A stretch of DNA of 64,000 nt. Source: Paenibacillus taichungensis. GTDB taxonomy: Bacteria; Bacillota; Bacilli; Paenibacillales; Paenibacillaceae. The stretch spans positions 186,001 through 250,000 of the forward strand of contig NZ_JABMCC010000104.1 of NCBI RefSeq assembly GCF_013359905.1, read 5' to 3'. A program made the translations under genes and the position numbers. Each line of letters begins with the position of its first letter. The stretch's first letter is position 1. This document shows positions 17,411 through 25,577 of this stretch, piece after piece. Below the pieces are notes generated by a model. The model was given only the letters and a program-made list of their open reading frames with translations, was not told where the DNA came from and did no database searches.

Positions 17411-19057
17411 TTAGTTAGCTGTTACGATAAATTGTTCCCATGCTCCGCCCACAGCGTTACGATTGGCATACAGCACGCCTCCGTTATTCAGATCCGCACT
17501 GACATATTTACCGTTCGCCACGGATTTGAAGGCAACCAGTCCTCCGCCCAATTCTTCTCGGGTAAACTTCTCCCATGTGGATGGGTATGTGGCCGAGGCG
17601 ATCAAACGCCCGCCATTATTCAGATCGGCTTGCACATATTTAATATTGCTCATCGACAGCAAAGATACCGTACCATCCGAATTCTGGATGATTTTGAACC
17701 TTTCCCAATGTCCGGCAGTATCCCGATTGGCCACCAGCGCATCTGCACCGCCATTCTCTGCGCTGACAAAAGTGCCATTGGCGTTGGCTTTCAGATTGGA
17801 CCATGTCTCTGTAAAGGAAGCCGTTCCCGTATGTTTCTTGACCACATTCTGGAACGAGGTATTAGAGGCAAAGTTCGCCGTAGTGAACTTGCTCCATTTT
17901 GAAGCAATTGTTGCCGCGCTGTCGGTATTCAGGTTCGGCGCCGGGTTGTTGTTATTATTGTAATAGCCCCAAGTTCCACCCCCTTTGACCTTATAACTCC
18001 AGTTCGTCCATGAAGCATTCAGTGAATTCAGACCGGATAGCCACTTCTCGGTCAGATCATCCTGACCAAACGAGAACTCGCCCGCTAACACTGGAACGTT
18101 CCAATTCTTCTGATAGGACGCCATATCTTTCAGCCAGCGATCCATCTCCGAATTGGTCAAATCCCAGTTGTTATAATCCGTGAATTGATAATGGTGCGTC
18201 TGATACATCACATTCGTCCACCCATAAGTCGTTGGTGGAGAAGCTGCCCACCAGTCGAAGAATGCCGCGATGATGATCATGTGATCGGCATCCTTGGCAC
18301 GGACGGCTTTGTACATCCGGTCATAGAAATCCATCTTTTGCTTGATTTGAGCAGCATTCTCACCCGTTCCCATGGTCACAAGAGGTTCATTGAGCAAGTC
18401 GTACGCAGCAACGGTTGGATTGCCTTTGTAACGTGTTGCCATCCGTTCCCAGATCTGAATAGTCCAGTTCTGGTATGTAGAATTGGTCCACAGTTGGTTG
18501 GAATTTTCCTGACCGCAGGAATGCCATGGACAAGCTGCTCCCGGTGCACCGTGCAGATCGAGAATGACATACAGGTTTCGTTTGCCCGCTTCATCAATCA
18601 GCCAATCCAGTTTGCGGAACGTAACCGAATCAGGCTTCATGACACCGCTGGTGTTCATAAAATCCTCCCAATAGATCGGCACACGCACAACGTTCATGCC
18701 CCAGTTCTTGATGTTATCCAGATCACCAGCCTGAATCCAGGTGTCCTGATATCCATTGATCAGACTCTGTGCACCCGATTCCCCAAAACGATTCGTCAAC
18801 GTGCGACGCAGCGTGTACTCATCTACCGCTCCAGAGGGCGTCATCCATTCTTCCTGCAGCAGCCAGCCACCCAAATTTGTTCCACGCAGATTTACCACAT
18901 TGCCTGTTCCCGAATTATTGCGGACAACCGTCCCATTAGCCTTCAGGAAATCCCCTGATCCAAAAGCCGCACTGGCCTTCGGTGAACCTACGGCCGAAGC
19001 CAGCAGGCCCAGCAGCAGACAGCTGCACAACAGCATGATAGTGCTCTTCTTCAACAT
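17411..19057 (-). CDS. Secreted GH5 glucanase with C-terminal beta-trefoil repeat domain
   Basis: 548 residues: Sec signal peptide (1-~30, ending KASA), GH5 catalytic domain (~35-400) and a C-terminal fascin/CBM13-like beta-trefoil (~415-548) built of three repeats of the form NGKYVSADLNNGG...W..F. The acid/base Glu224 is in LLNEPL and the nucleophile Glu327 is in LAGEFSFG. The N-terminal LRGTNLGGWLLQEEWM resembles fungal-type exo-beta-1,3-glucanases, so beta-1,3-glucan is the likelier substrate; this is inference. AAGGGAGG precedes the ATG. It diverges from a LacI regulator gene, with cre/LacI-like operators between them. Confidence 0.9.
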   Translation of the reverse strand: MLKKSTIMLLCSCLLLGLLASAVGSPKASAAFGSGDFLKANGTVVRNNSGTGNVVNLRGTNLGGWLLQEEWMTPSGAVDEYTLRRTLTNRFGESGAQSLINGYQDTWIQAGDLDNIKNWGMNVVRVPIYWEDFMNTSGVMKPDSVTFRKLDWLIDEAGKRNLYVILDLHGAPGAACPWHSCGQENSNQLWTNSTYQNWTIQIWERMATRYKGNPTVAAYDLLNEPLVTMGTGENAAQIKQKMDFYDRMYKAVRAKDADHMIIIAAFFDWWAASPPTTYGWTNVMYQTHHYQFTDYNNWDLTNSEMDRWLKDMASYQKNWNVPVLAGEFSFGQDDLTEKWLSGLNSLNASWTNWSYKVKGGGTWGYYNNNNNPAPNLNTDSAATIASKWSKFTTANFASNTSFQNVVKKHTGTASFTETWSNLKANANGTFVSAENGGADALVANRDTAGHWERFKIIQNSDGTVSLLSMSNIKYVQADLNNGGRLIASATYPSTWEKFTREELGGGLVAFKSVANGKYVSADLNNGGVLYANRNAVGGAWEQFIVTAN

Positions 19058-19273
19058 GTTGACGCCTCCCTTAAATGGTCATATCTTGAGGTATGACTGA
19101 ACCAGGATGCAGCACTCACGGCGGGTAACGATAATGCTATATAAACAGCGGGTATACGGAGGGTACGATCCATGGATGTCCGCTATTTATCACAAGTGAA
19201 GGGATGGTGAAATCGATTACATTTTATTTAATATTAAACCCTTTATCTCTCCACTATCCCCAATTATTGTTTC

Positions 19274-19302
19274 AAACGGTTATAACTTGTAATCGTTTTC
19301 AA
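19274..19302. promoter_or_regulatory. Two LacI/CcpA-type operator boxes
   Basis: TGTAATCGTTTTCAA (19288-19302; read in reverse as TTGAAAACGATTACA) fits every fixed position of the Gram-positive cre consensus. AAACGGTTA (19274-19282) is an inverted near-copy of TAATCGTTT (19290-19298). The pair lies in the 303-base gap between the GH5 gene and the divergent LacI gene. It may bind CcpA, the local LacI protein, or both. Nothing else stands out in the gap. Confidence 0.65.
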
Positions 19303-19360
19303 TTGGAATTATAATGAATTTGAATTAATTGTCAATCACTTATTTGGAGTTGTGAAGAAT

Positions 19361-20374
19361 ATGGATGTCAAAATCATTGATGTAGCTGCCATTGCAGGTG
19401 TGTCCCCGGCAACCGTATCGCGGGTCATTAATCAGCACAGCAAAGTAAGCACCAAGACCAAAGATAAGGTGATGCGCGCCATAGAGCAACTGGGGTATCA
19501 CCCCAACGCAGCAGCCAAGAATCTTCGTTCACAGAGAACCATGACGATTGGCGTCATCGTTCCGGATATTAACAACTCCTATTATGCCGAAATTATTAAA
19601 GGAATTGAGAACATCGCCTACGCTCGCCATTACAAGGTCATTATATGTGATGCTCATAACCTGAAAGAGCGAGAAGTCGATTATCTTAATTTGCTACTCG
19701 ATCGGACCATTGACGGTGTCATCATTATCACGCCCATGCTGGCGGATGAGGAATTATTCCAGCTTGCAGATAAGGGATATCGTATTGGCATCGTTGGTAA
19801 ATACATCGAACATGATCAGATCCCGTGTATATATACAGACAACGTGAAATTTTCCCAGGAAGTTGTTCAGCATCTCGTTGAGGCCGGACATCGGAATATC
19901 GTTTTCCTAAACGGTTATCCTGAAGCGATCGACAGCTATGAACGGCTAGAAGGCTACTTGAAGGCCCTGCGCAATCATCAGATTCCGTTCCGTCCCGAAC
20001 TGATTGAGAATGGGAACTTCAATGAGGAAGGTGGGTACGAGGCCATCAAAAGATTGTTTAACAAAGGCCTGTCCTTCTCCGCTGTATATGCGGCAAATGA
20101 TGAGATGGCGCTAGGTGTATACAAAGCATGTACGGAATACGGAATACGCATTCCCGAGCAATTGGCTATCGTAGGTGTAGATAACAATCGAATCAGCAAA
20201 TACATCCATCCTACGCTAAGTTCGGTGAACCAGCCCAAGTATACGATGGGGGCTATTCTTATGGAGAAGATGATTGATACGATGAATACGAATGAATTTC
20301 AGGATAAACGTGTATTTAAAGTCGACTCGGAGCTGCTTGTTCGAGCTTCATCTTCCTTCAAAATAACAACATAA
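19361..20374 (+). CDS. LacI family transcriptional regulator
   Basis: About 337 residues: N-terminal helix-turn-helix and hinge (IIDVAAIAGVSPATVSRVIN at about 5-24, hinge AAAKNLRSQ) and a periplasmic-binding-like ligand domain (~60-335). It likely represses sugar genes and releases DNA on binding a sugar. It is divergent from the GH5 glucanase gene, so beta-glucan use is the likely target. The start is ATG at 19361 (MDVKIIDV), with TTGGAG upstream. A bidirectional terminator follows immediately. Confidence 0.92.
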   Translation: MDVKIIDVAAIAGVSPATVSRVINQHSKVSTKTKDKVMRAIEQLGYHPNAAAKNLRSQRTMTIGVIVPDINNSYYAEIIKGIENIAYARHYKVIICDAHNLKEREVDYLNLLLDRTIDGVIIITPMLADEELFQLADKGYRIGIVGKYIEHDQIPCIYTDNVKFSQEVVQHLVEAGHRNIVFLNGYPEAIDSYERLEGYLKALRNHQIPFRPELIENGNFNEEGGYEAIKRLFNKGLSFSAVYAANDEMALGVYKACTEYGIRIPEQLAIVGVDNNRISKYIHPTLSSVNQPKYTMGAILMEKMIDTMNTNEFQDKRVFKVDSELLVRASSSFKITT

Positions 20375-20402
20375 AAGCGCACCTGTGACAGGTGCGCCTA
20401 GT
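20373..20402. terminator. Bidirectional terminator
   Basis: GCGCACCTG (20377-20385) and CAGGTGCGC (20389-20397) form a perfect stem with a three-base loop. TTTT follows on the minus strand and AAAA precedes it on the plus strand. Confidence 0.8.
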
Positions 20403-20423
20403 TTAATATATTTTCTCATGTTC

Positions 20424-22064
20424 TTAATGCACAATGATGCTTAACGCATTCAACAAATCAGCCTGCTTCACCGGCTTGGTCAGGACCGCATCGAAGACTT
20501 CCGCTTCATGCGGATCGATATGCATACCATACGGAATCAGAACGATGACCGGTGAATCTGTAACCAGGCGCTTCAGCTTGTGTACAAAATCCACAGCACC
20601 GCCCTCCAGCAGTCCCATATCCACAACGGCCACGTCAGGCTTAAAGCCATCCTGTATCCAGTCGTACGCTTCAGTCGTAACCGAGGTCATATGCACATCC
20701 ATCTCCCATCTGCGCATCAGGGACGAAGCCCCTTGCAGAATGTCAGGGTCCTTGGCAAGCAGCACCTTTTTGCCCTTCAGTCGATGCTGTATATTGGCAA
20801 GCTGAGGCAGTTCCCAATGTCTGCGGAGCGGTAGGCAGATCTCGAATTCTGTCTCCTTGTCTCCCATGCCATGCACCTGAATACGGCCATTCATAAGGAT
20901 GGCGAGGTTTTGGCTGACCGCCAGTCCGAGATTGGTTCCAACCAGCTTCTGTGTACTTATATTTCCGTCCAAATTGTTAATTGCTCTAAGCTTATTGTCC
21001 GAAGACAACATGCGTCCGGTGTATTTCACTTGGAGTTGAAGGATACCCTCATCCTCTGCATCTCCACCATCTACGGTTGCCGTAATCAATACCGAGCCTG
21101 TCCGTGTTGAATCTATAGCATACTGAATGACATGGGCCAATAGTTGCCCGATCTTGATTTCATCCCCAACAAAAACCTGGGACACATTCAAATCAAGGTT
21201 CAATCCCAGCTCAATGTTCTTGCTCAGCGCCAGTCCCGCATAGAGATAAACGGTATTCTCAATCGTCGCTACCAGATCAAATGGATCATCATGTACGACC
21301 GTTTTGCCTGCGTCATTGACGTTATTAAAACTCATCATGTTATTCAACAGGGAAAGCAGAATGTTACCGCTGGTTTCAATCATATTCACATATTCTGTCT
21401 GCTCGTCCGACATATCCGGTGTACGCATCAGGTCGGTTAATCCCAGAATGCCGTTCAGGGGATTACGAATCTCGTGGCTCATCAGCGACAGCATCTGCGT
21501 CTTGGTCATCGCCTCAGACTCCGCACGTTCCTTCTCTGCCTGCAATTGCTCTTGTAATTGCTCCGAATCATTCAGCTTCTGTTCCTGAACTTGAAGCGTA
21601 TCTTCCAGATCCACCACATACCCGAGAAAAACGGCCATGGCTTGCAGTGTTTTCATATCCGTTTCACTGATCACATAATCAGGATCATCCATCAGACAGA
21701 TCGTACCGAACGTTTCCCCGGACCTCCGCATGATGGGAATCCCCACAAAGAAACGATTGCCCAGTCCGCTTGTTACGTCCATTGATTTCGTTAGAGGATG
21801 TTCACATGTATCCGTGATGATCAGACTGCTGCCCTTATCTCTTAAAACCAGGCTGCAATATGAAGCTTCAAATGGAAGTTCACTACCTTTGGCGATCAAC
21901 TCTTCCTCACGGTTAAAAGCCTCGATAATAACATTGGTCACGCCATCATTCGTGGCAACGAAGATGGTGTTCACCTTTAAGATTCCGCTTAATACGTCAA
22001 CAATATGGGACGCGGCTTCCTGTATATTTTCATAGAAGCCCCTTGTAATGCTTACCGTTCCCAT
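20424..22064 (-). CDS. Cytoplasmic GAF-HisKA-CA-REC hybrid histidine kinase, catalytic domain degenerate
   Basis: 546 residues with no membrane segment: GAF domain (~10-150), coiled coil (~155-190), H-box with His197 in LMSHEIRNPLNGILG, ATPase-like domain (~245-400) and receiver domain (~430-546) with Asp482 (VVDMG) and Lys530 (LTKPV). The ATPase domain looks decayed: the usual N-box Asn is absent (LLAHVIQYAIDST) and the DxGxG box is replaced by KYTGRMLSS, while a GxNLGLAVS stretch of the G2 box remains. The receiver lacks part of the acidic pair (LLAKDPD). It may be a docking or phosphotransfer protein rather than an active kinase. It stands alone; RBS AAGAGGGG. Confidence 0.85.
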   Translation of the reverse strand: MGTVSITRGFYENIQEAASHIVDVLSGILKVNTIFVATNDGVTNVIIEAFNREEELIAKGSELPFEASYCSLVLRDKGSSLIITDTCEHPLTKSMDVTSGLGNRFFVGIPIMRRSGETFGTICLMDDPDYVISETDMKTLQAMAVFLGYVVDLEDTLQVQEQKLNDSEQLQEQLQAEKERAESEAMTKTQMLSLMSHEIRNPLNGILGLTDLMRTPDMSDEQTEYVNMIETSGNILLSLLNNMMSFNNVNDAGKTVVHDDPFDLVATIENTVYLYAGLALSKNIELGLNLDLNVSQVFVGDEIKIGQLLAHVIQYAIDSTRTGSVLITATVDGGDAEDEGILQLQVKYTGRMLSSDNKLRAINNLDGNISTQKLVGTNLGLAVSQNLAILMNGRIQVHGMGDKETEFEICLPLRRHWELPQLANIQHRLKGKKVLLAKDPDILQGASSLMRRWEMDVHMTSVTTEAYDWIQDGFKPDVAVVDMGLLEGGAVDFVHKLKRLVTDSPVIVLIPYGMHIDPHEAEVFDAVLTKPVKQADLLNALSIIVH

Positions 22065-22437
22065 GACTCACCCCTCTTGTCTTAGCTGCATTTCAAATCC
22101 GTATTCCACAGTATGATTCAATCGATTAACGAGGGTTCAAATATTCCGAAACAGCTGTCACAAACTATTCATATATGAAGTTTTCTATCCTTTTTTTCAA
22201 GCATCGTCAACTGAACTTGCACAGTAAATAGAAATTATACGCTTACCCTCCAGCTTTGAAAACCTTTATCACTCAGGGCTATAAATCATGACAGTCGACC
22301 AGCCTCTCCCATGTGATCATTATCACACCTAAATAACAATATATAGTTTATAAATGGATAAAGAAACTCTACATGTAGTGTTCAATGAATGGACATTATC
22401 CCATACATTTCAATTTTATTATTTAGGAGGAACTGAT
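22065..22437. other. Intergenic region upstream of nrdD
   Basis: This 373-base gap between divergent genes holds an FNR box at 22312-22327 and AT-rich -10 candidates at 22342-22353. No ORF with a ribosome site is visible. An in-frame ATG at 22354 lies where transcription would begin and is not the nrdD start. Confidence 0.6.
22312..22327. promoter_or_regulatory. FNR box upstream of nrdDG
   Basis: TGTGATCATTATCACA is a perfect TGTGA-N6-TCACA palindrome, the Bacillus FNR consensus. A -10-like TTATAA at 22348-22353 would put the start near 22360, so the box centre would be at about -40.5, the normal place for activation. The target is an oxygen-sensitive reductase, which fits anaerobic induction. 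Confidence 0.85.
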
Positions 22438-24399
22438 ATGAACATGCTTGAGTATGCCTCTCCACCGGCATCCGATCTGCTATCTGACCTGGGAAGACGA
22501 ATTATTGGTGCTGAAGATGCCGATACGCTGAGGGAGAATGCCAATCTGAACGGAGACTCATTCAGCGGCAAGATGAGCAGGCTCGGTTCGGAGACCGCCA
22601 AGTGGCATGCTTTGCGTCATGTGCTGCCTAAGGGCCTCGCTACAGCTGTGGAGAACGGCGATCTGTATGTACACGATCTGGATCAGTATGCCCTTGGTAC
22701 GACCAACTGTATCTTTATTCCGTTTGACCGGCTGCTGGCCTCCGGATTCAATACCGGCAACGGTTCGGTTCGTACACCACAGACAATCATGTCTGCCATG
22801 GCACTGGTGGCCATTATTTTTCAATCCCAACAGAACAGCCAGTACGGCGGGGTATCCGCCAATAAAATCGACTGGGATCTTGCACCTTATGTGAAGCGTT
22901 CGTTCCGTAAGCATTACCGGAAGGGACAACGGCTGTTTGGGGAAATCACCCCAATTGAGGATGAGCAACTTCATCTGGATAGCGATGAAGCAAAGGAGAA
23001 GTGTCCTCGAGCCTTTGCCTTTGCCTGTGAAGAAACGGAACTGGAGACCGAACAGGCCGCCGAATCCCTGATCCATAATCTGAACACCATGAGCAGTCGT
23101 GCTGGGGGACAGATTCCGTTCACTTCGCTGAACTACGGACTGTGCACTTCAGCCGAAGGTCGACTCGTGTCTCGATCTTTGCTGGAAGCGACCATTCGGG
23201 GACTGGGTAACGGAGAAACTCCCGTGTTCCCACAACATATTTTCCAGTGCAAGCATGGAATTAACCAATCTGAAGGAGAGCCGAATTATGATTTGTTCCG
23301 GCTTGCTGTGACCTGCTCCTCACGGCGCATGTATCCGAACTTTGTCAATGTGGATGCTTCCTTCAACCTGCCCTATTATCAACCGGAAGATCCCGATACG
23401 ATCATTGCGACGATGGGATGCCGGACACGTACACTGGCTGATCGCTTCGGACGCAATCGTCAGAGCGGCAAAGGGAACCTGTCTTTTAATACCATCAATC
23501 TGGTCAAGCTCGGCATTCGATACGGGATCTGCCAGGGAGCAAGAGCCATTGCTGACCGGGCTGGCTTCTATACTGCGCTGGAATCGGTCATGCACAATGC
23601 TACGGACGGTCTGCTACACAGGTATCGAATTCAGATGAACCAACCTGCCAAAGCATCGGACTTCATGATGCGGGAAGGAGTATGGGAAGGCGGTGAACAT
23701 TTGGCTCCGAATGAACCGGTGGCCGATCTGTTGAAACATGGTACGTTATCCCTTGGTTTTATCGGACTTGCAGAATGTATGACCGCTCTATATGGCCGTC
23801 ACCATGGACAAGACCTCCATGTACATCGAGAAGCCTTGAATATCATTCGTACGATGAGAGAGTTCTGCGACCGGGTGAGTGAGCAGCATAACCTGAATAT
23901 CACCTTGTTCGCTACGCCCGCTGAGGGCCTATCCGGCAAATTCACCAAGATTGATCGAGAGCGATACGGCAGCATAGCAGGGGTCAACGACAGGGAATAC
24001 TACACCAATTCATTTCACATTCCGGTCTATCATTCGCTTCATGCCTATCGCAAGATTGAACTGGAAGCTCCCTTCCACTCCCTATGTAATGCCGGAGCGA
24101 TCTCATATGTCGAACTCGACGGGAATGTACGGGCCAATACCGCCGCTTTCCAACGAATCGTTCAATACGCGCTTGCCCAGGACATCGGGTATTTCTCCAT
24201 TAATCACCCGATTGACCGTTGTCCGTCCTGTGGCTATGAGGGCGTTATTGGAGATGTATGTCCCGGATGTGAGGCTCATGAAAACCATGTGCATTTCCAG
24301 CGACTGCGCCGGGTTACGGGATATCTGACCGGTGACTATAAAGTCCGTTTCAATGGCGCGAAGCAGGCCGAAGTGAGAGACCGGGTGAAACATCGGTGA
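22438..24399 (+). CDS. nrdD: Anaerobic (class III) ribonucleoside-triphosphate reductase
   Basis: About 653 residues. It reduces NTPs to dNTPs under anaerobic conditions using a glycyl radical. The radical Gly (about residue 628) lies in RRVTGYLTG near the C terminus, just after a four-cysteine zinc site (CPSCG...CPGC). The N-terminal ATP-cone of the E. coli enzyme (712 residues) is not evident, so allosteric control may differ. The start is ATG at 22438 after TTAGGAGG; a longer reading would begin inside the promoter. nrdG overlaps its stop by four bases. The FNR box upstream implies induction without oxygen. Confidence 0.96.
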   Translation: MNMLEYASPPASDLLSDLGRRIIGAEDADTLRENANLNGDSFSGKMSRLGSETAKWHALRHVLPKGLATAVENGDLYVHDLDQYALGTTNCIFIPFDRLLASGFNTGNGSVRTPQTIMSAMALVAIIFQSQQNSQYGGVSANKIDWDLAPYVKRSFRKHYRKGQRLFGEITPIEDEQLHLDSDEAKEKCPRAFAFACEETELETEQAAESLIHNLNTMSSRAGGQIPFTSLNYGLCTSAEGRLVSRSLLEATIRGLGNGETPVFPQHIFQCKHGINQSEGEPNYDLFRLAVTCSSRRMYPNFVNVDASFNLPYYQPEDPDTIIATMGCRTRTLADRFGRNRQSGKGNLSFNTINLVKLGIRYGICQGARAIADRAGFYTALESVMHNATDGLLHRYRIQMNQPAKASDFMMREGVWEGGEHLAPNEPVADLLKHGTLSLGFIGLAECMTALYGRHHGQDLHVHREALNIIRTMREFCDRVSEQHNLNITLFATPAEGLSGKFTKIDRERYGSIAGVNDREYYTNSFHIPVYHSLHAYRKIELEAPFHSLCNAGAISYVELDGNVRANTAAFQRIVQYALAQDIGYFSINHPIDRCPSCGYEGVIGDVCPGCEAHENHVHFQRLRRVTGYLTGDYKVRFNGAKQAEVRDRVKHR

Positions 24400-24905
24400 A
24401 TCTGTATGGTTACATCCCGGAATCAGTGAATGAGGGGCCTGGCCTGCGTGCCGTGTTGTTCATCAGCGGATGCCGCCACGCTTGTCCGGGCTGTTTCAGT
24501 CCCGGCTCATGGAGCTTCCGGGCAGGCGAACCCTTTACGGAGAAGAGGCAGCAGCAGATTTTGCATGAAGTGACCTCACATCCCTTGCTGGAAGGGGTAA
24601 CGTTATGCGGAGGTGATCCTTTTTTCTCTGCCGCAGAATGCGCCTCCTGGGTTCGGCAGCTTCGGGCTGCTCGACCTGATCTGACTGTATGGGCCTACAC
24701 GGGGTTTGTGTATGAGGAACTGATTACAGACCCGTCGCGGGCGGAGTTATCCCGGCTATGCGACGTCATTATCGATGGGCCTTATATCGCAGCTGAGCGT
24801 GATGTTTCTCTTCCTTTTCGCGGCAGTCGTAATCAGCGCATCGTTAATGTGGGTGCAACAATGGCAGACCAGACAATCGTTACCATGCAGTTAGATGCAT
24901 GGTAA
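24396..24905 (+). CDS. nrdG: Anaerobic ribonucleotide reductase activating enzyme (radical SAM)
   Basis: 169 residues. It makes the glycyl radical on NrdD using S-adenosylmethionine and a [4Fe-4S] cluster bound by Cys26, Cys30 and Cys33 (CRHACPGC). The glycine-rich SAM loop is LCGGDPFF. The start is a GTG overlapping the nrdD stop (GTGA), so translation is coupled. The last codons and the stop are part of the terminator hairpin that follows. Normal length for the family is about 155-175. Confidence 0.95.
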   Translation: MNLYGYIPESVNEGPGLRAVLFISGCRHACPGCFSPGSWSFRAGEPFTEKRQQQILHEVTSHPLLEGVTLCGGDPFFSAAECASWVRQLRAARPDLTVWAYTGFVYEELITDPSRAELSRLCDVIIDGPYIAAERDVSLPFRGSRNQRIVNVGATMADQTIVTMQLDAW

Positions 24906-24915
24906 CGTTTTTTTA
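24878..24915 (+). terminator. Terminator overlapping the nrdG stop codon
   Basis: CGTTACCATGCA (24878-24889) and TGCATGGTAACG (24896-24907) form a perfect 12-bp stem around GTTAGA, followed by seven T. The nrdG stop codon TAA (24903-24905) lies inside the 3' arm. Confidence 0.93.
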
Positions 24916-25034
24916 TTTAGTGGAATCAAGCACAGCGTGGGCGATGATTTGCTTCATTTTAAGGAGCCAAATCTACCAATAAATCAAGGTTTAATAGAAC
25001 ATTATTTTATTTCCGATCGGATTAATGATATATG

Positions 25035-25063
25035 TTGCAAGCCCGTTGGTTATCGTCTATGAT
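25035..25063 (+). promoter_or_regulatory. Sigma-A promoter of the metE leader
   Basis: TTGCAA (25035-25040) and TATGAT (25058-25063) are separated by 17 bases. Transcription would start near 25070, about 100 bases before the cobalamin riboswitch. Confidence 0.65.
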
Positions 25064-25169
25064 TGGTAGCAGAAGAGCAAGTATACGACGATTGCATCAT
25101 GATACAATCTATCATCTATGCTTGGTCGCCAATTTCATAGCCGGAGATGTGTACGCACATTTCTGCACA

Positions 25170-25350
25170 CGGAAACAGGTGCCGACCGCGCTACATGCGT
25201 GGTCAGGCTTAAAAGGGAAGCACGGTTTAAGTCCGTCGCGGTCCCGCCACTGTATACGGGGAGTCTATGCATATAATCCACTGGTGCAACCACCGGGAAG
25301 GAATGCATATGGCCATGATCCGCAAGCCAGGAGACCTGCCTGTTTCGACA
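25170..25350 (+). promoter_or_regulatory. Cobalamin riboswitch controlling metE
   Basis: The conserved aptamer parts appear in order: AACAGGTGCC (25174 on), TAAAAGGGAA, GTCC, GCGGTCCCGCCACTGTA (25238 on) and the B12 box AGCCAGGAGACCTGCC (25325-25340). Coenzyme B12 binding is expected to lower expression of the B12-independent methionine synthase downstream. The 227-base region between the aptamer and the metE start must hold the expression platform. A possible stem pairs AAGATAGGGA (25370-25379) with sequence near 25424-25434, but no clean terminator or ribosome-site sequestor was found by eye. The rest of the 24906-25577 gap shows nothing else. Confidence 0.93.
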
Positions 25351-25577
25351 GCATCGCATGACCTACGGAAGATAGGGAGGTGTTAGAGCAGCCGCTACAA
25401 CTACTTATAGCAGGTGTTCTTTCCCATTCTATCTTTGTGCACAGTCGTCATTCATGATGCCTGTTTCTCGGGGTATGGAATCGGAAGGAATGCCTTTTTT
25501 TGATGCTTTCAAAAGAAGCACACCACAATAGCTTCAACTTGATGAGTTCACTTATTATAAATGAGGAGGAATTTTAC

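Noticed and set aside
25480..25505. T run before metE as part of a terminator
   Set aside because: No complementary arm of useful length was found for the GGAAGGAATGCC preceding the T run.
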